Positions 55,200-64,000 of a stretch of 64,000 bases of DNA are shown piece after piece. The notes under the pieces were generated by a model that was not told the origin of the DNA, made no database searches, and saw only the letters and a program-made list of their open reading frames with translations. The position numbers and the translations under genes were made by a program. The stretch's first letter is position 1. Each line of letters starts with the position of its first letter. This DNA is from CAVXFB01 sp963760935 (GTDB taxonomy: Bacteria; Planctomycetota; Planctomycetia; Pirellulales; Thermoguttaceae): positions 124,001 through 188,000 of the forward strand of contig CAVXFB010000002.1 of assembly GCA_963760935.1 (NCBI GenBank), read 5' to 3'.

Positions 55200-55541
55200 T
55201 TAAGGCGTGAACATCTCCTGCAATATCGCAAGAATGCGTCCCAACGTGGACAGCGATAGCTTGCCCAGTCGACGAACGAGCCGCTCACGATCGACAGTGC
55301 GAACCTGATCGATCACTACGTAGCCCGCACGGCCTTCAAACCGGCACGGTATTCGGAACGGATAGGGATGTCCACCTGTCGTAAGGGGGGCCACGATGAA
55401 CGTACGCAAGCAGGAGTTGAGTTCGTCCGGCGAGACGACGACACAGGGGCGAGTCTTCCGGATCTCACCGCCTCGGGTTGGATCCAGACTAACCAAAAAC
55501 ACATCACCACGCAGAACATCTTCTGGCTTCACCACTCCCAC
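55200..55541 (-). CDS. mazF: MazF/PemK-type endoribonuclease toxin
   Basis: Toxin that cleaves mRNA. The MazF fold begins with RGDVFLVSLDPTRGGEIRKT and RPCVVVSPDELN, and continues to VIDQVRTVDRERL. The 113 residues match the family, and no residue is missing. It starts at GTG 55541, inside the end of the antitoxin gene, so the two are translationally coupled. Confidence 0.88.
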   Translation of the reverse strand: MGVVKPEDVLRGDVFLVSLDPTRGGEIRKTRPCVVVSPDELNSCLRTFIVAPLTTGGHPYPFRIPCRFEGRAGYVVIDQVRTVDRERLVRRLGKLSLSTLGRILAILQEMFTP

Positions 55542-55775
55542 TCCTTTTCGTCGAAGCGGGTAGGGGTGGGGGGATCAACCAGCCGATCTTCATCTCGCTG
55601 ATGCATTTGACTGGCCGCGGCTGCCCAACCCGAGCGTGTGGAGGTTGTTCGCGATGACAACGGCTCCATCCCGAACTCGCAACTCCACTTCTTCGGTCAA
55701 GCCAGCTTGCGCAATGATTGCCTTAGGCAGTCGCACGCCACGCGAGTTACCAATACGAACTAGACGGGTCTTCAT
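55529..55775 (-). CDS. mazE: AbrB/MazE-type antitoxin, frame broken once
   Basis: Antitoxin partner of MazF. The DNA-binding AbrB domain is MKTRLVRIGNSRGVRLPKAI. In the present frame the chain ends early (HTLGLGSRGQSNASAR). Removing one base between 55636 and 55645 gives RSGWAAAASQMHQRDEDRL and ends in FDEKEWEW, an acidic tail typical of MazE proteins that wraps around MazF. The corrected stop overlaps the mazF start by 13 bases. ATG 55775 has AAGGAAA upstream. Corrected length is 81 residues. Confidence 0.82.
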
Positions 55776-55801
55776 TGGACGTTTCCTTCGCATGTAATTA
55801 C

Positions 55802-55830
55802 TTTATAGTCACACAAGGAGGTGACGTCAA
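55802..55830 (-). promoter_or_regulatory. mazEF promoter with palindrome
   Basis: TTGACG (55830-55825) and TATAAA (55807-55802) are 17 bases apart on the minus strand. The palindrome TGACGTCA (55822-55829) covers the -35 and is a good candidate for the antitoxin operator. The predicted start is about 20 bases before the ATG. Confidence 0.6.
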
Positions 55831-55848
55831 GTAAGGAATCGCATCCAC

Positions 55849-55878
55849 AAAAAAGACCGCCGTGTTTTCACGGCGGCC
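55849..55878 (-). terminator. Rho-independent terminator of the HdeD gene
   Basis: On the minus strand CCGCCGTG/CACGGCGG (55876-55869 with 55864-55857) is closed by AAAA and followed by a run of six T. It lies about 45 bases after the stop at 55921. Confidence 0.82.
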
Positions 55879-55920
55879 TTTAAGCGTTTTTCGGCTATGT
55901 AGCGTACTACGTTATCCGCG

Positions 55921-56523
55921 TCAAGCCGCTGCGTCCGGGATCTTCTTGACCGCCAGCGAGATCATGATCCAGGTCCAGCCGTTGAACAGCATTTCCAGGC
56001 CGATCAGTAGTCCAAGCACCCACAGTGCGCTTTCCGTAAAATGCCGAAAGATGATCACGCCGAGCACAAAGGTAATGGTACCGTTCAACAGCGCCCAACC
56101 CCAGTGCGGGAAGCGGATGGTCAATGCGGCAAGGACTCGGAAAATGCCCATGACGATAAACAAAGCGGCGACAAACAGGGTCATGGCCGCGGCCGCTTGC
56201 AGCGGCTTTTCGGTGATCGCAAAGCCTGCCACAATGTAGAGGATCCCTACGAGCCATTGCACGAGCGTGCCACTCCACTTGCCAGCCCAAAACGAGTTGA
56301 TCAGCGTGGTGACGCCGGCGATGATTAGGACCAACCCCAGGAGAACTGGAACGGCCAGCGTAGTCAGCCGCGTCAACGTGGGAGAAACGATCGCAGCCGT
56401 TCCGCACACGACTAGCAGGATGCCGAACAAAAAGAGCCAGATCCACTTCGACTTCAGGTGCTTGAATTCCTGCCGCAGTTGGTCGCCGCACTCGGCGGCT
56501 TGCATGTTGCATTCGCTACTCAT
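55921..56523 (-). CDS. HdeD-family membrane protein
   Basis: A 200-residue inner-membrane protein with six hydrophobic helices, of the HdeD family (acid-resistance membrane protein in E. coli). The short N-terminus is followed by WIWLFLFGILLVVCGTAAIV; the helices come in pairs, with TIRFPHWGWALLNGTITFVL in the second half. AAAGGA precedes ATG 56523. It is a single gene with a good terminator. The role in this organism is unknown. Confidence 0.8.
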   Translation of the reverse strand: MSSECNMQAAECGDQLRQEFKHLKSKWIWLFLFGILLVVCGTAAIVSPTLTRLTTLAVPVLLGLVLIIAGVTTLINSFWAGKWSGTLVQWLVGILYIVAGFAITEKPLQAAAAMTLFVAALFIVMGIFRVLAALTIRFPHWGWALLNGTITFVLGVIIFRHFTESALWVLGLLIGLEMLFNGWTWIMISLAVKKIPDAAA

Positions 56524-56792
56524 GATTCTGGTCCTTTCAACTATTGGTGAAACGCACTGCCAGGTTGTCTTTGGCGCGATTCACGCCCCTGAGACATATT
56601 GCCGCTACAGGCGCGGCCCTGATAAAGACTAGGACAGAATTGGCCTCGGCCCTGCCGGAATAACCGTTAAAGTCGAAACATTGCGGAAATTATAGGGCTT
56701 CTCGCGACACCGTCACTGGCGAATGCACCATCAAAAATGACGAACAGCCCCAAACGTGCTGCAATCAACCATCATCTAACAACGATCGCCGA

Positions 56793-58748
<1,956 letters not shown>

Positions 58749-59058
58749 CTCGCGTGTCTCCCCGGGCGCCCAGTGATTGAATTGTCGCATAGCCTCGACC
58801 CCGACCGTGGTACCAGAGCCAGGGCGTTGGCATTCTAGGGAGCGCAGAGCGGAAGAGTCAAATTATCGCACACCCAATGCAGGCAGCGCAGCACGAGATT
58901 GCGCCATCAGAACTAAGAACAAACCAATGGCCACGGTTAATGGGTTTCGACGTGCAACCCATCGGGCCGGCCCTGAGGCATGGTCTCACAGCCCTCAGAC
59001 GACGTCGCTACCGTCCCTCTCCCTTTCGATACGACACTACCGTCACCTTTCCTTTTAC

Positions 59059-59079
59059 GAGAGGGTTAGGGTGAGGGCC
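59059..59079 (+). repeat. Dispersed 21-bp repeat, copy 1
   Basis: GAGAGGGTTAGGGTGAGGGC, plus one more C, is found here and again at 60504-60524, in the same direction. The copies flank the MFS gene. CTCTCCC sits upstream at both places and can pair with GAGAGGG. Confidence 0.6.
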
Positions 59080-59137
59080 GTCTGCAATCCAATCCACAAC
59101 GCTGCACAGCCGTTCGTTGCGACACGCCGTGCGGCGC

Positions 59138-60371
59138 TTACAAATTGACGTCGTCGGCTACGGCGGCGGCTGCCGGCGGTTGCGCCTTCTGGAAATCGGA
59201 CGGCTGCGGCACCTTGAACAACACCGCAAACACCAGCGCCGGCAAAGGTAATCGCTAGCGGCACGGCCCAGATCTTCGACCATTGGAACTTGCCGCCGAC
59301 CGAGTTTCGCTCCATGACCATGCCGGCAAGCTGAGTGCCCAAGAACAGCCCGATGCCGTTGGTGGCAATGAAGATCAGCGATTGGGCCGAGGCCCCGATG
59401 GCTTCCGGCGCCATCTTGCCCACAAACTTCTGGCCAGCAATCATGAAGAATACGTAGGCCAAACCGTGCAGTGCTTGAATCACGACAACTGGCAACGCAT
59501 GTTTACTCATGACGTACGTAAGGTATAGGCCGGTCCAGCAAAGCGCACCGATCACGAAAGTCCATTGAAAGCCACTCTCGTCGATTAGCCAACTCAGCAG
59601 GAAGATTGTAGCTGCGGCCTGAACAGCCTGGGCAAAGGCCATGATTGCCGAGACGTTCTTGCCGCTGACGCCGCGGTCCTGCAAAAACTGGCCCGTGCCC
59701 AGGAAGTAGAACTGCATCATGCCCGAGACAACCAACTGGGCAACGATGAAGATCAGGTAGTTGGCGTTTTTCAGCATCGCCAGCGAATCGACCAGGGGAT
59801 TGCCAGCCGACGATGCTTCTAATGGTTGCTGCAAGAACGCGACGCCGGCCATGACGACCGACAGGATGGCCGCCACGTACAGGCTATCCGGCCCATCGCC
59901 ACCGGTTCCGCGCAGTTGCCGCAGACCGGTCAAGAAGTAGCCCACCAGTGCCCAGGCCACGGGCGCCCAGAGGAAGACGTAATCCTGAGTCTTTGCGTCA
60001 GAAATCTGGGCGAACAGCATTTTGTTGACCAACGGCAGTGTGGCCGTATAGAAGATACAGTAGACCAGCATGGCCAGGAACATGCCCCAGAACTTGGTCT
60101 GCCGGGCCGCGACGAAGAGCAAGACCGCGCCGATAATGTGCGAAACCAGGATGATGTGCTCGGCATGGAACCACTTGTCGGCCATATAGCCCGAAGCCAA
60201 CGGGGCAAAGATGCACGCCAGCGGGAACGTGGCATACACCCAACCCGTCTGTTTGCCGGTCATCTTCAGCGGACCCAACAGCCGCATCGCCAGTACCGGC
60301 ATCCACACGCCCCAGATGGCGTATTCGAGGAACATCAAGCCGCTCAGTCGCAGATACAGATCCCAATTCAT
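59138..60371 (-). CDS. MFS nucleoside-type permease, frame broken once
   Basis: Membrane transporter of the major facilitator superfamily, near the nucleoside/H+ symporter group (NupG-like), with twelve hydrophobic segments. The N-terminus MNWDLYLRLSGLMFLEYAIW is characteristic. In the present frame the last residues turn Arg-rich and hydrophilic; removing one base of the AAA at 59244-59246 gives LAITLPALVFAVLFKVPQ, a proper last helix, ending in ADDVNL at 59138. Corrected length is 410 residues. The exact substrate cannot be told. Confidence 0.82.
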
Positions 60372-60491
60372 GAGTCTCTCCTAATGTCTGGGAGCCCGAT
60401 TAGCCAAGTCGTCCCGATAGTCAAAATCATCCGCACTTCGAGCCCCGACCAAAGGTCGCCCGGCATGCGGCTAGGTGCAATCTGGGGTCTC

Positions 60492-60524
60492 CTCTCCCTT
60501 TGGGAGAGGGTTAGGGTGAGGGCC
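60492..60524 (+). repeat. Dispersed repeat, copy 2 with hairpin partner
   Basis: CTCTCCCTTTGGGAGAG is a 7-bp hairpin, followed by the 21-bp sequence identical to 59059-59079. The surrounding 60372-60785 has no supported gene. Confidence 0.6.
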
Positions 60525-60785
60525 TGCCGCCTCGATTGGGTGAGTGTAGCCAATAAAGAAAAAAAATACAACGTGGCCAGCCGTCCGGCCGCAGCAACAA
60601 ATTGTGGCACTCAGCAACCTGACACGAGAATAGAGCGCATCTCAGTATTGTGTAGGGTTCAGATCGCTTCCGGAACCGCGGAATCACCCCGCCAATAACG
60701 CTACACGTTCGTGTGTAACGTCGTGGTTCTTCCCCGCCGGCTGTTAGCCGACGGCTGCTTGCCCATCCATCCCCGCCGAAAGGCT

Positions 60786-62327
60786 TTAGAACTCGATCTG
60801 GTACTTCTTCGTCATCTTTCGCCGGATATCGGTCGTGGCGGCGATGATGTTCGCTCGCAGTTGTTGAACATCGGTGGCGGCGACAGCTTTCTCCTCCGCT
60901 GCCACGACTCGCCGCTGGCTGCCGGTGGCCTTGATATCGTTCATTGCCGCAGCGCGGCCGCCGTACGTTCCATAGGCGCCGTAGCGGTAACCCCCATACC
61001 CGTAATTGTCGCCGTACGCACTACTGCCTGTAGTCTGCGCCTGGCGGACGTTCGTCTGAATGCCCATCGTCTTGACGGAGCCGGACGCCTGGCGCAACTG
61101 ATCGGCAACAAACGCGCTATAGGCTAAGAGTTCCTCATCGACGTTGAGGATGGGCAGCCGCTCGATCCGCTTGGCATACTTGTCGAAATACAAGGTGCTC
61201 GATGCGAGAGTCTTGGCATTCCGCATGTCTTGTCGCAAGTCGCTGAACATGCCATTCACTGCCCGGAAATGGTCGAGCGTCGCCTTGGCCTGAATCGCCG
61301 CCAGATCACCGGGGCTGACCTGCGCCGGTTTCCCGGCCGTAAGCTCGTCAACAGGGGGAGCTTCGACTACACTCATCAGGCGTCGCAAGCCGCTCGCGGT
61401 CAGCTTTCCCGCCAGCCCGATCTCGTTGCCCTTCACCTGCGCGGTCCAGTCGTCAAAATCGCCGATCGCCGCGCCGCGGTCGGACAGAACCTGGAGCAAC
61501 AATCGCTTGGCAAACGGCGCCGTCGCCGAGGCATCGCCTCGCAGATCGACGACGATTTTTCCCGACATCTGCTCGCCAACCCGCACGCCGATGCGAACTC
61601 CCTGTACCCCGCTGATCAATTGCGTCAATTCGCCCAGATCGCCGCTCCACAGATCGGGGTGCGACCTTAAATACTTGCCCACGCGCTCGGCCGACAGCAC
61701 ACCGTCCAAATCGACCGCCATGATGATCTGGCTGCCCGTAGTGTCCGAGAAACGTGCCGCCTTCTCTAAGTACGGCGAAAGCGGCAGCGGCGTCGCACGG
61801 CGCACGTCGCGGATCCAGCGATACACGAGTTGACGATTTGCCGGCGCCATCGTGGCGACAGTCATCGGACCGAACTGCACAAGGTACGTGTCGTTGGGAA
61901 GCGCGACCGCCGAGAGTCCCTCGATCTTATCCACCGTGCCCGAGCGCCGTCTGGCGATTTCCGCCGTATCGATTTGCTGGTTCGCGTCGCAGATGGCCGC
62001 CTCCCATATCGGTTCCATGAATTCAAAATCGAACTGGCAGGCCAGCGCATAACGGGTTGCCTGCGGCGGCACGCGAGTCAGCCCGCTCTGAAATGCGTTC
62101 TCGACCCTGTGCTTCCAATCTTCCTTGATGCCCAACGGGCTGTTCTTCGCGGCCTCCATGTCCAGCAGCACAATGGCATTGGCCGATCGCGGCACGTGAT
62201 TGACCAGCGTCTGAAACTCGTCGCCGGCCACGCCGCTCCGCGGTGCAACCGCAAGCGCACCCGCCGCGATCGCCCACATCAGACAGCATCGCAACGCAAA
62301 TCTCCCCGCAACGATCTTGGTTCTCAT
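60786..62327 (-). CDS. Secreted planctomycete protein of unknown function
   Basis: A 513-residue protein with a signal peptide (RTKIVAGRFALRCCLMWAIA, cleavage near VAG). The mid part alternates alpha and beta elements (VVDLRGDASATAPFAKRLL). Residues around 440-465 form a Gly/Tyr-rich, flexible stretch (DNYGYGGYRYGAYGTYGG). AAAGGTAG precedes ATG 62327; frames further up are unrelated. I do not recognise a catalytic motif. It is a single-gene unit. Confidence 0.7.
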   Translation of the reverse strand: MRTKIVAGRFALRCCLMWAIAAGALAVAPRSGVAGDEFQTLVNHVPRSANAIVLLDMEAAKNSPLGIKEDWKHRVENAFQSGLTRVPPQATRYALACQFDFEFMEPIWEAAICDANQQIDTAEIARRRSGTVDKIEGLSAVALPNDTYLVQFGPMTVATMAPANRQLVYRWIRDVRRATPLPLSPYLEKAARFSDTTGSQIIMAVDLDGVLSAERVGKYLRSHPDLWSGDLGELTQLISGVQGVRIGVRVGEQMSGKIVVDLRGDASATAPFAKRLLLQVLSDRGAAIGDFDDWTAQVKGNEIGLAGKLTASGLRRLMSVVEAPPVDELTAGKPAQVSPGDLAAIQAKATLDHFRAVNGMFSDLRQDMRNAKTLASSTLYFDKYAKRIERLPILNVDEELLAYSAFVADQLRQASGSVKTMGIQTNVRQAQTTGSSAYGDNYGYGGYRYGAYGTYGGRAAAMNDIKATGSQRRVVAAEEKAVAATDVQQLRANIIAATTDIRRKMTKKYQIEF

Positions 62328-63000
62328 GGATGCTACCTTTCGTGACCTTGAGGAACGCTGAAAGCGACGTCCGCCGGGCCCCGTCCGCGCAACTCGAACC
62401 GCCCGAACTGGTTCTGCACAGTCGAGAAACCTGACTACTTTTGTAGCACAATTACCTGCCCCGCTCAAGCTGCCGCGACCAACAGCCCCAGAGAACAGCA
62501 AAGTCCGGGGTCTGGTCCATTTTTCGGCTCATATCATACGGCGTTGGCCCTTACGTCTATATGGCGTGGCCCTTACCTCGACTCCGAAAACAGGGACCCG
62601 ACCCCTTCGCGGCAGGACGTTGCAGTTCTCCTGGATTAATCGCCGAAGACGACGGCGAATGTCGGCAGCGGGGGCTTGCGGTCCAGGTTAGCGGGTTTTG
62701 GGGAAGCAGTTTTTCGACGCCAATGGCGTCAGGTCAAGTTGTCGCTTGGGATTCTACCTCGCAATGGTTCCACTGAGAACTGGGGCGATCTTGCAGAAGG
62801 AAGGCACAACCGATATAGTGAAAAATACCCCGATGGCCAAGATGTAAGCTCGGCCACCGGGGCTGGCGTGGAGCGGCAGGCGTATGGTCCACACGGCTAA
62901 TGGAACCGCTGGCCAGGAGCGTCACTGCTGCCCCCAATTGCCACTCCCGCACTTCCGTTGCCTCATGGTGGTCGGAGTGCGGTTGCGTTGGTTTTTGTCA
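62328..63000. other. Long region without supported gene
   Basis: About 670 bases between the secreted-protein gene and the truncated gene. Open frames here are short, with no signal or family match. It may be degraded accessory DNA, since an insertion element and a cut gene follow. Confidence 0.35.
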
Positions 63001-63241
63001 CTACTCTTCCGCTGGCGCAGTGCCCGCAGCCACCCGAATAGTGGGCTTTGTGCCCGGATTCTTTAGTTTTAGGCGGGCCGCTTTTTGCAACCGCGCCTGC
63101 TCCTTTTCTTCAAGGGCCAGGCGGGCAAACTTGGTGGCCTCGTCGATCAGCCCGGTAAAGCGGTAGATGCTGGTCTTCTGTCCGTGGTGCCGCTCGTCAA
63201 AACGATGCTCGACCTCGATCAAGCCAGCCTCCTTTAACCTA
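63001..63241 (-). pseudogene. C-terminal part of a gene cut by the IS630-type element
   Basis: The open frame runs from the insertion point to a stop at 63001, coding TRLKEAGLIEVEHRF then DERHHGQKTSIYRFTGLIDE and a charged helical tail (ARLALEEKEQARLQKAARLK). The KEAGLIEV-x-YRFTG pattern resembles the wing of a winged-helix DNA-binding domain, as in replication or regulator proteins of mobile elements. Its 5' end lies past the element. The ATG-like TTG inside (MIEVEHRF) is not a natural start. Confidence 0.62.
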
Positions 63242-64000
63242 GTGGGCGTTCAAGGCTGAGTTGACTTGTTTACTGTTTTCGATTATGCCTTCTCCTGTCT
63301 TGGATGATTCAAACAGGAGAGGGATTATGGGCAAGGAAGCCAAGCACGTCGTTCGGCTGAAAGTCGAAGATCGAGAATGGTTGCAGTCGCTGCTGCGTAA
63401 GGGAGGCCAGAGCGAATCGCTCTTGAAACGGGCGCGAGTGTTGCTCAAGGCCGACCAGTCGCAGCAGGGGCCGGGGTGGAGCGACGAACGAATTGCCGAG
63501 TTTGCCGAGGTCGGGCTGTCTACGGTGTACCGTGTGCGGCAACGCTTTGTGGAAGACGGAGCGGCAGCGGCTGTCTGCCGCCAGAGGGCGGAAGGCCGAC
63601 AGTATCGCAAGTTGGACGGCGAACAAGAAGCGCGTCTGATAGCGTTGGCGTGCAGCCAAGCGCCGGAGGGCCGGAACCGTTGGACACTGCACCTGTTGGC
63701 CGACCGCTTGGTGGCCTTGCAAATCGTGGACGACATCAGCCATGAATGCGTACGTAGCACGCTTAAAAAAACGAACTTAAGCCTCACTTGAGAGAGCAAT
63801 GGGTGATTCCACCCCAGCAGAATGCCGACTTTGTGGCGGCGATGGAAGACGTGCTGGAGGTGTACAAGCGGCCCTATGATCCGCGACGGCCGCAAGTGTG
63901 TTTCGACGAGCAGAGCAAGCAGTTGGTGCGAGACACACGGCCTGTTTTGCCATGCGAGCCGGGACAACCACAACGGGTCGACTACGAGTACGAGCGAAAT
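63242..64000 (+). mobile_element. IS630-family insertion element, partial at window end
   Basis: The element begins at GTGGGCGTTCAAGGCTGAGT, directly after a TA (63240-63241), the target dinucleotide of the IS630/Tc1/mariner group, and holds an IS630-type transposase. The right end is beyond the window, so the second inverted repeat and the TA duplication cannot be seen. It interrupts the gene at 63001-63241. Confidence 0.72.
63327..64000 (+). CDS. IS630-family transposase, split by a frame change at an A7 run, partial
   Basis: Transposase with an N-terminal helix-turn-helix (about residues 35-110: VLLKADQSQQGPGWSDERI, EVGLSTVYRVRQRF) and the start of the DDE domain (RPQVCFDEQSKQLV). The first frame ends at 63791 (LKKTNLSLT). 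The rest continues as NELKPHLREQWVIPPQQN in the -1 frame, the switch falling at A7 (63765-63771). This can be programmed -1 frameshifting or slippage, which is known in some IS families, or one missing A. AGGAGAGG precedes ATG 63327. The 3' end is outside the window. Confidence 0.82.

Noticed and set aside
54313..55203. A 296-residue plus-strand frame over the GIY-YIG gene
   Set aside because: It runs through the palindrome and lies opposite a clear GIY-YIG domain on the minus strand.

Overview
The window reads as a high-GC chromosomal segment of a planctomycete, most likely of the Pirellulales type. Three things support this. There is a large secreted protein made of YTV repeats (the family first noted in Rhodopirellula). 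There are four secreted proteins ending in PEP-CTERM sorting tails. Small planctomycete-style genes such as double PRC-barrel and Cys-rich secreted proteins sit among a full set of Gram-negative envelope genes. I saw no rRNA, tRNA or CRISPR array.

Layout. Positions 1-13000: Cys-rich secreted protein, ADP-forming acyl-CoA synthetase, an ImmA/IrrE-type protease behind a palindromic operator, rimO, pgsA, a CPBP protease, a Gfo/Idh/MocA oxidoreductase, a pseudopilin, the YTV protein and an LpxL-type acyltransferase. Positions 13200-17900: four PEP-CTERM genes on the minus strand, then a transposase relic. Positions 17900-30000: acetyltransferase, peptidase lipoprotein, ispG, xerC, two response regulators, Nif3, a glycosyltransferase, a BshC-like protein, and an Eis-like acetyltransferase followed by an SCP2-like domain as a separate gene. 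Positions 30060-48504: fifteen minus-strand genes in a row (murE, murF, mraY, murG, cdsA, a zinc-ribbon gene, phoH, an HD-domain c-di-AMP hydrolase homologue, ybeY, recO, a bamD-like gene, an lptE-like gene, folP, a PRC-barrel gene, tkt). Positions 48700-53500: EIIA-like and receiver-like genes, a PIN/TRAM protein and a phosphohexomutase. Positions 53450-56600: a small accessory patch with GIY-YIG nuclease, mazEF and HdeD. Positions 56800-62300: acetyl-CoA synthetase, a nucleoside-type MFS permease and a secreted protein. Positions 63000-64000: a gene cut by an IS630-family element that runs off the window.

How the genes work together. The 30-48 kb run links peptidoglycan precursor synthesis, phospholipid precursor synthesis, outer-membrane assembly (BamD-like, LptE-like), nucleotide signalling and folate supply. 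The secreted layer (YTV, Cys-rich and PEP-CTERM proteins) is the likely surface coat.

Two observations dominate. First, ten single-base reading-frame breaks occur in nine coding regions, including murE and cdsA. In the eight genes that lie wholly inside the window, correcting them restores lengths divisible by three, so uncorrected assembly indels are more likely than gene death. Second, several non-coding structures stand out: a multi-helix RNA candidate between murF and mraY, leader hairpins with compensatory changes in front of two PEP-CTERM genes, and a conserved tail plus 3'-flank cassette shared by two PEP-CTERM genes. I found no clear new defence or biosynthetic system.
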